A stretch of 34,174 nt of DNA from Gallionella sp. (GCA_030653355.1 JAURZN010000144.1:1-34174), one strand, 5' to 3'; shown: positions 26,117 through 34,174, numbered from the stretch's first letter. Numbers and translations are program-made. The notes: a model not told the origin generated them from the sequence alone.

Positions 26117-26913
26117 GGCAACTCCCTGGCAGCGGGATCGTCTTCCAGTTCCACCGGGTAAAAAGGGAATTGTTTGTAGCCGTAGCCCTCCTGTTCCAGG
26201 GCGTGTGCCGCCGCGCCGGGCAGGCGCAGCAGCAGATAGAGCATTTCCCCTTCGTTCGGATTGAACCCCAAATCCGCGAATGCGGCTGCGGCTACACCGC
26301 TGACATCCAGAGGCAGTTCGATAATCTTTTCCAGTTGCCAACGTTGCGAGGTCAGCCAGGACAGGCGCGGTGTAGCGCCGATACGAGCCAGCGTTTCAAG
26401 CAACTGGCACACGCTGGTGGCAGTGGATACACCGTGGGGGTCGAACCCCGGAGGATGCTCGCGCCGGGGCCAGGTATCCACGAAATCGCTCCGCGTATCA
26501 AGGCGGCTGTAGGTATTCCAGGCATCCAGATCGGTGCCGCAAGTGTCCCAGGCGATCATGGCGTCGTATACGTCGCGAGCACCGCGAAAGCGTCCCGCGC
26601 CGACGGAGAGTGCGGCGATCAAGGAGGCTGCGGCACTGGAGCCGCCCACGCTGCCGCACATGGCGGCATGCACTGACGCATCGCGCGGGCCGGGATTGGC
26701 CAGCGCGACCGCCAAGGCTTCCAGCATGTCGAGTTCGGTAGCGGCGGGCAATTCGTCGCGGAACAGCAGTGCGAGCATTTCGACCCAGCGGGCATTGCCT
26801 ACCATCTGACCGTAAACGTCGTACCCCCGGCAGAAGGCTGCACGGGTGGCGAAGGGGTTGTCGGGTTCGGGTTCTTCGCGCCAGATGCGCGTGTGGATTT
26901 TGTCGGTGCTCAT
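26113..26913 (-). CDS. Citryl-CoA lyase/citrate synthase-like protein, catalytic residues replaced (subunit A)
   Basis: A 266-residue protein similar in layout to citryl-CoA lyase-type members of the citrate synthase superfamily: VHAAMCGSVGGSSAAASLIAALSVGAGRFRGARD (compare the AVAAGLLGVGSRFVGT block of citryl-CoA lyases) and LPLDVSGVAAAAFADLGF where relatives read LPINVDGAIGAVLSDLGF. The catalytic Asp is Ser205, and the usual GHP histidine region reads PGFDPHG. It overlaps its upstream neighbour (ATGA at 26910–26913) and its downstream neighbour (26113–26116), a strongly coupled arrangement. I infer a partner of the second citrate synthase-like protein and of the TPP enzyme. Catalysis, if any, is not ordinary citrate synthesis. 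Confidence 0.78.
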   Translation of the reverse strand: MSTDKIHTRIWREEPEPDNPFATRAAFCRGYDVYGQMVGNARWVEMLALLFRDELPAATELDMLEALAVALANPGPRDASVHAAMCGSVGGSSAAASLIAALSVGAGRFRGARDVYDAMIAWDTCGTDLDAWNTYSRLDTRSDFVDTWPRREHPPGFDPHGVSTATSVCQLLETLARIGATPRLSWLTSQRWQLEKIIELPLDVSGVAAAAFADLGFNPNEGEMLYLLLRLPGAAAHALEQEGYGYKQFPFYPVELEDDPAARELP

Positions 26914-28736
26914 TTCAGGGTTCCCAAGGTTTTCATGCGCAGCACCATCGGCGGCACTTCATCAGGGTCGATGCGCACGTCGAGCAGCGTTGGCCCTTTG
27001 CGCCGCAGCATCGCGTCGAAGTCGAGATCGTCTAACTCTTGCGGCGAGTGGATGACGTAACCGGGTATGCCCATGGATTCGGCAAGCTTGCGGTAATCGA
27101 CCTGTGGCAATTCGTAACCGATGGGTTCGGCATCCGCCAGCCGCTGGCCGTGTTTGACCATTCCCAGCGCACCGTCGTTGAGCACGACGAAAACGACGGA
27201 AAGGTTTTCCATGGCGGCCACGGTGATTTCCTGACCGCTCATCAGAAAAGCACCGTCGCCGGTAATGCAGACGACCGGACAGGCTGAATTGCCCCGTGCG
27301 ATGCCGACCGAAGCACCGATGGCCCATCCCATCGGGCAAAAGTCCATCATCACGCGTAACCAGTTGGCCGTGCCCGAGCGTTGCTCCGGCATTTGCCCAT
27401 CGACATATAGGGGTGGCCGTTCAATTCGCCGATTCAGCGGTTGGAGATAATGCACCGTCCACACCATGCTGTTGCCGGAGTCGGCGAGGAAGCGAGTGTT
27501 GGGCGGGCAGCGCTCGGATAATGCTTTCATCAGGCGTTGCGGCTTGATCGGGGTGGCGTCGGAATCGTAGCTTTCGGGCGACTGGAGGGTGACTCCGGCC
27601 AGGCCGTTCGGGCGTCTGATGCACTCGGCGATGCGTGGGGAAATGGCTTTTTGCAGTTCGATCAGGCGTTCACATGTCGAACGAATGTGTCCGCGCACAT
27701 GGAGCATGGCCATCGGTGAACGCATTAGGTTGTATTCTGAATTGTCGATGTGCACCAGGCGTTTGTTGAGCAGGGAGTCGCACCAGCCGCCGCTGACAAA
27801 TTCACTGAAGCCAGTGCCGAATGCGAGCACGATGTCCGGTGTGCTGGAGAGCAGGGCGGCTGCGCTGTCGTGGCCGCCGAAGCCGAACACGCCACAATAG
27901 GCCGGATGGCGAGGATTGATGTAGCCTTTTGCATCCGGGGTGGTAATGAACCTTGCGCCGATCAGTTCGACCAGCGCCATGATCGTTTCGATTGCATCAA
28001 TACAGGAGGCGCCGATCACGAACACGGTGCGTGCTGACCGCCGCAGCTCGTCGTTGAGGCGCTGTATCGCGCGCTCATCGATCAGAATCGGCTCCTGTTC
28101 GAACAACGCCGCCAGATTGTAGGTGGGGGTGGTGCACTCCCTTGCGCTGCGCAGAATGTCCAGCGGAATAGCCAGGTGCGCCGGGCCGCCGGGGGCTTGG
28201 TGCGCTGTCATCAGTGCGTTGGCCAGCTTGCGTTCGAACTGATCGGGGTGTGAAATCATGGCGTTGTAACGCGTGCAGTGACTGAACATGCCAAAGGCGT
28301 TGACACCGGTGCTGGAAGATTCCTGTAACGCGCCTCTGCCGAATGAAGGTAGCGGCGGAAGACCGCTGATCGCCAGCAGCGGGACATTGTTGTCGTGCGC
28401 GCATGCCACGCCAGTAATTAAGTTGGTTGAACCGGGGCCGGAAGTGGCGCAACACACCCCCAGACGCCCGGTCTCACGGGCATAGCCATCAGCCATGAAT
28501 GCAGCTCCGGCTTCGTGCCGCGCCACGATTGGTCGAAGACCACCGCGCCGCTGGCTGCGCGCCATCGCGTTAAACAACGGTTCGATGGCGCCGCCCGGCA
28601 CACCGAATACGTATTCGACGCCTATCTGTTCCAGATAGGCAACCAGCAGATCGGCCACGGTCAGAGCAGCAACGATTGCCGGGCGGGTCGTTATTATGCT
28701 GGTCGTGCTGTTGGCAGGCAAAACATAAGCACCCAT
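26910..28736 (-). CDS. Thiamine-diphosphate enzyme, acetolactate synthase superfamily
   Basis: A 608-residue ThDP enzyme. The N-terminal pyrimidine domain has GVPGG, the catalytic Glu in VARHEAGAAFMADGYARETG, and TSGPGSTNLITG. The middle domain is present. The C-terminal domain has the ThDP/Mg motif GDGAFLMSGQE… VVLND. Such enzymes join or cleave 2-oxo acids, as in acetolactate synthase, sulfoacetaldehyde acetyltransferase and oxalyl-CoA decarboxylase; the substrate cannot be told here. No small regulatory subunit is nearby. I start at the ATG at 28736, preceded by AGAAGGA 10 bases away, rather than at 28778, which has no ribosome site. It leads the operon with the two citrate synthase-like genes, joined by ATGA overlap. 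Confidence 0.88.
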   Translation of the reverse strand: MGAYVLPANSTTSIITTRPAIVAALTVADLLVAYLEQIGVEYVFGVPGGAIEPLFNAMARSQRRGGLRPIVARHEAGAAFMADGYARETGRLGVCCATSGPGSTNLITGVACAHDNNVPLLAISGLPPLPSFGRGALQESSSTGVNAFGMFSHCTRYNAMISHPDQFERKLANALMTAHQAPGGPAHLAIPLDILRSARECTTPTYNLAALFEQEPILIDERAIQRLNDELRRSARTVFVIGASCIDAIETIMALVELIGARFITTPDAKGYINPRHPAYCGVFGFGGHDSAAALLSSTPDIVLAFGTGFSEFVSGGWCDSLLNKRLVHIDNSEYNLMRSPMAMLHVRGHIRSTCERLIELQKAISPRIAECIRRPNGLAGVTLQSPESYDSDATPIKPQRLMKALSERCPPNTRFLADSGNSMVWTVHYLQPLNRRIERPPLYVDGQMPEQRSGTANWLRVMMDFCPMGWAIGASVGIARGNSACPVVCITGDGAFLMSGQEITVAAMENLSVVFVVLNDGALGMVKHGQRLADAEPIGYELPQVDYRKLAESMGIPGYVIHSPQELDDLDFDAMLRRKGPTLLDVRIDPDEVPPMVLRMKTLGTLK

Positions 28737-28941
28737 AAATGAAATATCCTTCTGGTGGGAACCACACTCTATAATCATTATTTGCCGGTGAAGATTGGCA
28801 TTGTCGGTCTATTGTCAATTACGCTTGCAGGTCGTTATGCTACCGCAATTTTTCGCTAAATCGTACTTTTAGCCCTCAAACCGAGCAAAGGATTTGTAAG
28901 CCTGATACTATAACCCCGTCATCAGCATAGAATACCCCCGT

Positions 28942-28952
28942 CGGTTAAACCG
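28942..28952. promoter_or_regulatory. Palindrome CGGTTAAACCG in divergent spacer
   Basis: The spacer between the TPP operon and the substrate-binding protein gene (28737–29055) has no gene. It carries a perfect palindrome CGGTT-A-AACCG and overlapping arms CCGGTA/TACCGG (28950–28983). A site for a divergent regulator is possible. No convincing promoter boxes or riboswitch could be assigned. Confidence 0.3.
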
Positions 28953-29055
28953 GTAAACAGATTGGTCGCCGATGGTGTACCGGATAGACGAAATTTTGCT
29001 AAGGTTTACTTATTTTCAGGTCCGCAAGTTATGGTAACGAAATAAATAACTAACT

Positions 29056-30261
29056 ATGGCTGTAATCACGTCCCCGCCCAGTATTATGTTTCCTGTCCAT
29101 ATGCGGGCGGGCGCGGTGTTACTGGCGATTTCATTGTTGATGACCGCGCCGGCATGGGCGACATTGAAAAATCGTAATCCCTTGTCGGGCGAAACATCGC
29201 AGCAGAATTACGTTCGCGTGACTCGCGCCGTTGCGCCCTCCTTGCTGTTGCCTGCTTCGACTTCGCTGGAGACAGACTATGCCGAGGTGATGCGCGCGAT
29301 TGAAGCGGTTCCGGATGTAATTGTCGTGCCCATTCTGGTTGCCGGTCCCGTAACCGCTGCCGCGACTCGCAACCTTGGCAACAAATTCGCGCAGGCCGAC
29401 GGCAATATCGCAGTCATCTATCCCGATATCGGCGAACCTTATCGCAGCGTGTTCACGCAAATTGTCGGCGGAATAGAGGACAGGGCCGGGAGACGCGTGA
29501 CCAATATTGCGGTGGGGGCGAACGTGGATACCGGCGAGTTGAATAATTCGCTGCGTCGCCAGGATACACGGGTGGTGATTGCGCTGGGCAGACAGGGCGT
29601 AAAGGTCGCTACCGCGCTGGATAGCAATATCCGCGTCGTGGTGGGTGCTGTGCTGACAGCACCGGAAAACGAAGTGCGCGATCATCCGGTAAATAGCCTG
29701 TCGCCGGACCCTGCGCTGCTGTTCTCGCGCCTGAAGAGCTTGATGCCCAAGGCGCGGCGGGTGTTCACTGTGTACGATCCGCGCCAGAATGCATGGATGA
29801 TGCGTCTGGCGAAAGAGGCTGCACGCGCTCAGGGGCTGGAATTTACGGCCTATGAAGCACAGGACTTGCGCAGTGCGACGCTGGCTTATCAGAAAATTCT
29901 CGCCAGCGCCGACAGCAGTCAGGATGCCTTATGGTTGCCGCATGATTCCACCACGGTGGAAGAGGGCTCGGTGCTCCCCTTGGTGCTTGAGGGATCATGG
30001 GCGCGTAACCTGGCCGTGTTTTCCAGCAATTTCGGTCATGTCAGGCGCGGCGTGCTGTTCTCGCTGTATCCGAACAATGTCGAACTGGGTCACCATCTTG
30101 CCGGTTCCGCATTGGCTTTCATGGCGTCCAGCGATAATGAGGTATCCGGCATGTTCCCGTTGCGTGAAGTGTTGATGGCTATCAACTTACGTACAGCCCA
30201 ACACCTTGGAATCAATACCAGCCGCCCGCAAAGTTATGATATGACGTTCCCCGCACAATAA
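29056..30261 (+). CDS. Periplasmic ABC-type substrate-binding protein
   Basis: A 401-residue protein with an N-terminal hydrophobic signal segment (RAGAVLLAISLLMTAPAWA, residues 17–35) and a two-lobe fold recognisable as the ABC_sub_bind type (PF04392-like): NIAVIYPDIGEPYRSVFTQIVGGIE, VIALGRQGVKVATAL, VFTVYDPRQNAWMMRLAKEAARAQG, VFSSNFGHVRRGVLFSLYPNN. No ABC permease or ATPase genes follow. Instead the next gene, 12 bases on, is a membrane c-di-GMP sensor. This suggests the binding protein passes ligand occupancy to that sensor in the periplasm. The ribosome site is weak and the start may be at internal Met 11 or 16. Confidence 0.85.
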   Translation: MAVITSPPSIMFPVHMRAGAVLLAISLLMTAPAWATLKNRNPLSGETSQQNYVRVTRAVAPSLLLPASTSLETDYAEVMRAIEAVPDVIVVPILVAGPVTAAATRNLGNKFAQADGNIAVIYPDIGEPYRSVFTQIVGGIEDRAGRRVTNIAVGANVDTGELNNSLRRQDTRVVIALGRQGVKVATALDSNIRVVVGAVLTAPENEVRDHPVNSLSPDPALLFSRLKSLMPKARRVFTVYDPRQNAWMMRLAKEAARAQGLEFTAYEAQDLRSATLAYQKILASADSSQDALWLPHDSTTVEEGSVLPLVLEGSWARNLAVFSSNFGHVRRGVLFSLYPNNVELGHHLAGSALAFMASSDNEVSGMFPLREVLMAINLRTAQHLGINTSRPQSYDMTFPAQ

Positions 30262-30273
30262 GGCGCGCCATTT

Positions 30274-32721
30274 ATGAAGAAAATTTACACGGCCTTTTTC
30301 CACGACCTCACCTTCTCGCGCCAGATCGGGATCACGGTGACGCTCGGTATTCTCGCTCTGGCGTTGTTTTCCTCCGTTGCGGGATCATGGCAAGTCAACA
30401 AGCGGATGCGCGACAGCCTGATTGAGCAGGGGCAGCAGATCACAGAGAATCTGGCGCGTCAAAGCGCTCTGGCGCTGATTTATGCTTCCGCCGACAATGC
30501 TACCGAGGCGGTGAATATCGCCATGGCTTTTCCGGGAATCATCGGCGTGGAAATTCGCGATGTCAACGGGCGTGTGTTGCTGGCACGCGGCAATGCTAAC
30601 TTTGCCGAATTCCTCGAACAATCCGGCCAGACCAATGGGTTGCAAGCCTCCGCCATACTCAGCACTGAAAGCTCAGAGTCGTGGCGCTTTGCCGCACCGG
30701 TCTATTCCCAGCCTTCTGCGGGTTCACCCTTCGGTGAGGTGACTACACCCGAATTCCTCGGCAATGTTTCGGTGGTGATGAGCAAGGCGGATCTGTCCAG
30801 AAGAACCGCCGATATTTTTATCTCCAATCTATTTACGTCGTTTTTTTTTGCGTTGATTTTTCTGTTGTTGATCCGTTATCTGACCCGTGGGATGGCGCGC
30901 CCGCTCGAACATTTGTCGGCCAGTATGGAACGTGCCCGGATGGGCGAATTGTTGGTGCGCGCCGTGCCCAGCGGACCGAAGGATATTGCCAGGCTGGCGC
31001 ACGCGTTCAATAGCATGATGTCGGTGCGGGAAGAACATGAAGCTGCCTTGCGCATCGCAGCCATCGCCTTCGAGATCGACGAGGGCATGCTGGTAACGGA
31101 TAAGCATTCTGTGATTATCCGGGTCAATCAGGCATTCACCCGGATGACTGGTTACAGTGCCGACGAGGCCATCGGCAAGACTCCGGCTCTGCTTCTTCAG
31201 TCTGGTCGTCATAACGCCGCCTTCTATCAGGCTATGTGGGAAAGTGTAAATCACAACCATCACTGGCAAGGGGAAATCTGGAACAAGCGCAAGAATGGGG
31301 AAATCTACCCCGAGTGGCTTAATATTTCCGCTGTTCTCGGCACAGACGGAAAAGTTGTGAATTATATTGGTTCGTTTATCGACATCACCGAACGTAAACA
31401 GGCCGAAAATGATATACACAAACTTGCTTATTATGACCCGCTTAGCCTGCTGCCCAACCGTCGTTATCTGCTTAATCGTCTCCGGCAGGCCATTTCGATC
31501 AGCGTACGCAACCAGACTGGCGGCGCACTCATGTTTATTGATCTCGATAATTTCAAGACACTGAACGACACCAAGGGACATGATATTGGTGATTTGCTGC
31601 TGATTGAGGTCGCTAAACGCCTGCAAGAGTGCATTCGCGATGGGGATACCGTGTCGCGTTTTGGCGGAGATGAATTTGTGTTGTTGCTGGAGGGCTTGAG
31701 CGCTGAGAAGGCGCATGCTGCCGTACAGGCGCGAGGGGTGGGTGAGAAGATACTCGCGGCACTCAGCCAACCCTATTTTCTTGAAGGATGTGAGTTGTAT
31801 AGTTCATCGAGTATGGGGATCACCTTGTTCATCGATCATGCGGAAAAACTCGATGAGTTGCTAAAACAGGCAGATACGGCCATGTACGAAGCAAAAAAAT
31901 CCGGCCGCAATGCCTTGCGCTTCTTTGACCCGGTGATGCAGGCTGATCTGGAAAGCCGCGCCCAGCTTGAAGCCGGTTTGCGTGATGCCCTGCGCAATCA
32001 GGAATTCCGGCTTTATTACCAGATGCAGGTCAATCACGAGGGGGAGATTGTCGGGGCAGAAGTCCTGCTGCGCTGGTTCTCTCCCGGTGCGGGTCTGGTC
32101 TCGCCGCTGCAATTTATTCCGCTGGCGGAGGAGACGGGACTCATACTGCCAATCGGACATTGGGTGCTGGAAAGCGCCTGTCAACAACTAAAGGCCTGGG
32201 AGCGTGAGCCGCATACCCGCGATTTGCTGCTCGCCGTCAACGTCAGCGGACGACAGTTCCGCCAGACGGATTTCGTCGCACAAGTCATCGAAGTCATCCG
32301 TCAGACCGGCATCAATCCGGAGCGATTAAAGCTTGAGCTGACCGAAAGTATCGTGCTCGATAATGTTGACGACACCATCGCCAAGATGCAGGCATTAAAG
32401 CAAGCTGGCGTGCGCTTCTCCATGGACGACTTCGGCACGGGGTATTCATCGCTGTCCTATCTGACCCGGTTGCCACTCGATCAATTGAAAATTGATCAAT
32501 CTTTTGTGCGCAACATTGGCACAAGACCCACCGATGCGGTGATCGTTCAAACCATCATCGGCATGGCCAATAACCTGGGCATGGAAGTGATAGCCGAAGG
32601 CGTGGAAACACAAGCGCAATGTGATTTCATCATGGCTGCCGGATGCATGCGTTATCAGGGTTATTTGTTCGGCAAACCGGTGCCGATTGAGCAATTTGAG
32701 GCGCAGCTGAAGCCGGGTTAA
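30274..32721 (+). CDS. Membrane sensor HAMP–PAS–GGDEF–EAL c-di-GMP enzyme
   Basis: An 815-residue protein. TM1 (about 18–38), a periplasmic domain of about 140 residues, TM2 (about 182–202) and HAMP (203–250) form a classical sensor. A PAS domain (about 265–385) follows. GGDEF is intact at 464–468 with an RxxD inhibitory site (RDGD). The EAL domain has EVL at 596–598, LELTES, DDFGTGYSS at 718 and LKIDQSFV, so both activities are plausible. It follows the substrate-binding protein gene with 12 bases between and is presumably co-transcribed; the binding protein probably docks on the periplasmic domain. It resembles the 8988 and 19409 proteins in its PAS–GGDEF–EAL core. Confidence 0.94.
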   Translation: MKKIYTAFFHDLTFSRQIGITVTLGILALALFSSVAGSWQVNKRMRDSLIEQGQQITENLARQSALALIYASADNATEAVNIAMAFPGIIGVEIRDVNGRVLLARGNANFAEFLEQSGQTNGLQASAILSTESSESWRFAAPVYSQPSAGSPFGEVTTPEFLGNVSVVMSKADLSRRTADIFISNLFTSFFFALIFLLLIRYLTRGMARPLEHLSASMERARMGELLVRAVPSGPKDIARLAHAFNSMMSVREEHEAALRIAAIAFEIDEGMLVTDKHSVIIRVNQAFTRMTGYSADEAIGKTPALLLQSGRHNAAFYQAMWESVNHNHHWQGEIWNKRKNGEIYPEWLNISAVLGTDGKVVNYIGSFIDITERKQAENDIHKLAYYDPLSLLPNRRYLLNRLRQAISISVRNQTGGALMFIDLDNFKTLNDTKGHDIGDLLLIEVAKRLQECIRDGDTVSRFGGDEFVLLLEGLSAEKAHAAVQARGVGEKILAALSQPYFLEGCELYSSSSMGITLFIDHAEKLDELLKQADTAMYEAKKSGRNALRFFDPVMQADLESRAQLEAGLRDALRNQEFRLYYQMQVNHEGEIVGAEVLLRWFSPGAGLVSPLQFIPLAEETGLILPIGHWVLESACQQLKAWEREPHTRDLLLAVNVSGRQFRQTDFVAQVIEVIRQTGINPERLKLELTESIVLDNVDDTIAKMQALKQAGVRFSMDDFGTGYSSLSYLTRLPLDQLKIDQSFVRNIGTRPTDAVIVQTIIGMANNLGMEVIAEGVETQAQCDFIMAAGCMRYQGYLFGKPVPIEQFEAQLKPG

Positions 32722-32729
32722 TCCGGCTT
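32710..32729. terminator. Candidate bidirectional stem between convergent genes
   Basis: AAGCCGG/CCGGCTT with a 6-base loop GTTAAT spans the stop codon of the sensor gene, between it and the convergent DUF4149 gene. There is no T-run, so terminator function is uncertain. Confidence 0.35.
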
Positions 32730-32751
32730 GATTGCTGGCGTATGATTAGCC

Positions 32752-33201
32752 TCAGCGACTTTTAATGACCAGCAATGCGCCCAGCAAACTTTCCACCAGA
32801 TAGAGTGCGCTGGACAGACCGTGCAGCATTTTGAACTGATCGGCGAGCGGGCTGTGCATCACATAAAGCGGCAATGCCTGTGTCTTCAGGTCAGCCATGA
32901 CAGGCTGTATGCCGAACTGTATTGTCAATGTAATCAACAGCATGATTGCAACTGTCCAGAATGCTTGCAGACGCATGACTGCGCGGCCGGACTGACTCGC
33001 GTAGTGCGCCAGCAGATACGCCCCGCAAATCATGCCGAGGTAGCCCGACCAGACAAATAGTTCTCCGGCCAGCATGCCCGCCAGTTGTCTGTCGGGTTGG
33101 GCATGGAACAGGGCAGGCACGGCGAGATAGCCGATGGCCCACAAGCTGCCGACCCAGGCGGTGATGGATAAAGAGGCGAGGTGTGCAGTGATATTTTTCA
33201 T
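32752..33201 (-). CDS. DUF4149-type small membrane protein
   Basis: A 149-residue protein with four predicted membrane helices: AWVGSLWAIGYLAVPALF, FVWSGYLGMICGAYLLAHY, LQAFWTVAIMLLITLTIQFGIQPVMADLK and YLVESLLGALLVIK. The layout and the HGLSSALYLVESLLG end match the uncharacterised DUF4149 family. The start at ATG 33201 is chosen over an upstream TTG at 33258 that would add a non-hydrophobic, unrelated leader. No function is known. It is a single gene, convergent with the sensor gene and with the next gene upstream on the same strand. Confidence 0.75.
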   Translation of the reverse strand: MKNITAHLASLSITAWVGSLWAIGYLAVPALFHAQPDRQLAGMLAGELFVWSGYLGMICGAYLLAHYASQSGRAVMRLQAFWTVAIMLLITLTIQFGIQPVMADLKTQALPLYVMHSPLADQFKMLHGLSSALYLVESLLGALLVIKSR

Positions 33202-33307
33202 GGCGTGCAGCGTAGCACAGGCAAGCCGGGTGGGGTGAGCGTTCGCTGTGTCTGTCAACCTGGCGCCGTCTGATATGACCAGAACCAGGTTGAAGGGCGA
33301 GTCGGTT

Positions 33308-33616
33308 TTATTCGCCTTCGCCTACGGCTTCGAGAGTACCGGTACCCAGGAATCCACGTCCCTGGGCAAAGTAGACGTTAATGGGCTTCTCGTTGCGCAG
33401 CACATCGAGGACGCTCTGGAACATGCTGGAAGGGAGATGCATCTTGATAATTCCGCCTGTGTACGCATCGGCCTCAAAGAACATGCCGGGGTCATTGAAT
33501 CTAACCCAGGCCAGCGTTTTTCCGCTTGCGTCATTGAGTTGAATCTGAGCGCGGTTGGTTTGATAACCTTCCGGACTGCCATAAAACAAAATGTGGTAGC
33601 TCGATACGTTGGACAT
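33308..33616 (-). CDS. Small protein of unknown function
   Basis: A 102-residue protein I do not recognise. It starts MSNVSSYHILFYGSPEGYQTN and ends RGFLGTGTLEAVGEGE. It is acidic at the C-terminus, rich in alternating hydrophobic residues and likely beta-sheet, with no signal peptide, membrane segment or cysteine. AAGGAG lies 8 bases before the ATG at 33616, an excellent ribosome site. That makes the gene credible and rules out the longer upstream frame. A cytoplasmic role is likely. Confidence 0.75.
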   Translation of the reverse strand: MSNVSSYHILFYGSPEGYQTNRAQIQLNDASGKTLAWVRFNDPGMFFEADAYTGGIIKMHLPSSMFQSVLDVLRNEKPINVYFAQGRGFLGTGTLEAVGEGE

Positions 33617-33892
33617 TTTAACTCTCCTTGTGATGTTGTCGTGGCAGGTGGCAGTTGTAGCGTTGCATCCGGTGCGCCACCCATTACACCGAATCCGGGC
33701 AAATGCAGATTTGTTGGACGATTGAAGGAAGATGTGACGGGTGGCAGGGTTATCGGCATGCACAGGCAATGACTCGCATGATTTCGGTTGCCCCCCGGCT
33801 ATTCCGATTCGCTCATCGGTGTGCAGTCTTGCAGATTTAGAGTCTGAGTGCCATATGTCAAACTGCCTATGTAATCCGGCATGGTCATCATC
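33617..33892. other. Gene-free stretch
   Basis: No credible gene, RNA or repeat was seen between the small protein and the comEC end. It should hold the promoter of the small protein. Confidence 0.5.
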
Positions 33893-34037
33893 TCAATCCG
33901 GCTGTGGCGTGTGCGTCCAGTAACGGCGATGCGTTTTGCGATAGCGTTCGACGCTCAGCCTATGTGCGTTCATCTCGATCAGAATCGCGCCGTCCCTGTC
34001 CGAGCGCAGCAGTTGCGCGCCGCTGTCGGCATAACGT
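33893..34037 (-). pseudogene. comEC: 3' end of comEC, interrupted by group II intron
   Basis: The last ~47 codons of a minus-strand gene read RYADSGAQLLRSDRDGAILIE… ERYRKTHRRYWTHTPQPD then TGA. This pattern (RY…G..LLRSDRDGA… RRYW) is the typical end of the DNA-uptake channel ComEC/Rec2, which carries single-stranded DNA across the inner membrane. The coding match ends at about 34036, precisely where a group II intron begins on the other strand. The rest of the gene lies beyond the intron, outside the window. Identification rests on a short tail only. Confidence 0.65.
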
Positions 34038-34174
34038 GTGTGCCGGGCATGGCACGTAACTATGTCGGTGAAAGTCCGGCAGCCAGGTTTTCGCAGAGCC
34101 GAAGGCTAGGAGAACGGCAAGGGCGTTGTCGCGAGGCAGGGTCTGAAGGAAGCTGAATCCAAAGCTGCGGGGCG
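34038..34174 (+). mobile_element. 5' end of a group II intron (domain I), continues past window
   Basis: It begins GTGTG, the group II 5' consensus, and has a stem GTGCC/GGCAC at once. It then has ACTATGTCGGTGAAAGTCC and GGGTCTGAAGGAAGCTGAA, segments characteristic of domain I in bacterial group II introns. Position 34038 as the first base fits the comEC reading frame ending next to it; 34036 is an alternative. The intron runs opposite to comEC, so it cannot be spliced from that mRNA. The reverse transcriptase gene would lie to the right of the window. Confidence 0.8.

Noticed and set aside
28942-28983. Possible c-di-GMP (GEMM) riboswitch in the divergent spacer
   Set aside because: GGTCGCCGATGG recalls part of the motif, but the conserved GCAAA-type core and paired stems are missing.
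33881-34156. 91-residue plus-strand frame across the comEC end and intron
   Set aside because: It spans the junction of two unrelated features and has no motif.

Overview
The window looks like the chromosome of a Gram-negative betaproteobacterium. The mutL–miaA linkage, the PntA/PntB layout, the ComEC tail and the dense GGDEF/EAL signalling genes would fit Gallionellales or Nitrosomonadales, but this placement is inferred from gene style and not from a marker gene.

Left edge (1–1390): a complete tyrosine integrase (minus strand) lies beside a 3' fragment of tRNA-Glu(UUC) that keeps its terminator. This is one end of an element integrated in a tRNA gene, with its body to the left of the window. 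Next come housekeeping genes: miaA, an MHS-type transporter and mutL (one minus-strand run, 1419–5593), then divergent pntA–pntB (5737–8896). This stretch is peppered with heptamer tandem repeats and palindromic repeats, three of them inside mutL.

Middle (8988–23044): a cyclic-di-GMP signalling region. It has three intact GGDEF–EAL proteins (8988, 16510, 19409), an HD-GYP phosphodiesterase (15150), a double-receiver LuxR regulator (13241) and mscL (14473). Between them lie decayed fragments of an integrase, a SpoIIE-type phosphatase, a GGDEF–EAL protein, a receiver domain, a MASE1 N-terminus, a histidine kinase and an EAL tail. An 18-bp perfect direct repeat (11487 and 19113) brackets most of this region.

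Right part (23123–34174): a TonB-dependent receptor, then a tightly overlapping three-gene operon (28736 down to 25304, minus strand). The operon encodes a thiamine-diphosphate enzyme of the acetolactate synthase superfamily and two different proteins with the citrate synthase/citryl-CoA lyase fold. Both lack the usual catalytic residues at the positions I can align. I regard this as the best candidate for an undescribed system. Divergent from it is a two-gene unit: a periplasmic substrate-binding protein and a membrane sensor with HAMP–PAS–GGDEF–EAL (29056–32721). The window ends with a DUF4149-type membrane protein, a small protein of unknown function, and the last codons of comEC, which is cut by the 5' end of a group II intron running off the window.

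The signalling genes probably adjust c-di-GMP in response to redox, ligand and phosphorelay inputs. The TonB receptor and the substrate-binding protein may deliver a ligand to the neighbouring sensor. All functions are read from sequence motifs without database searches.
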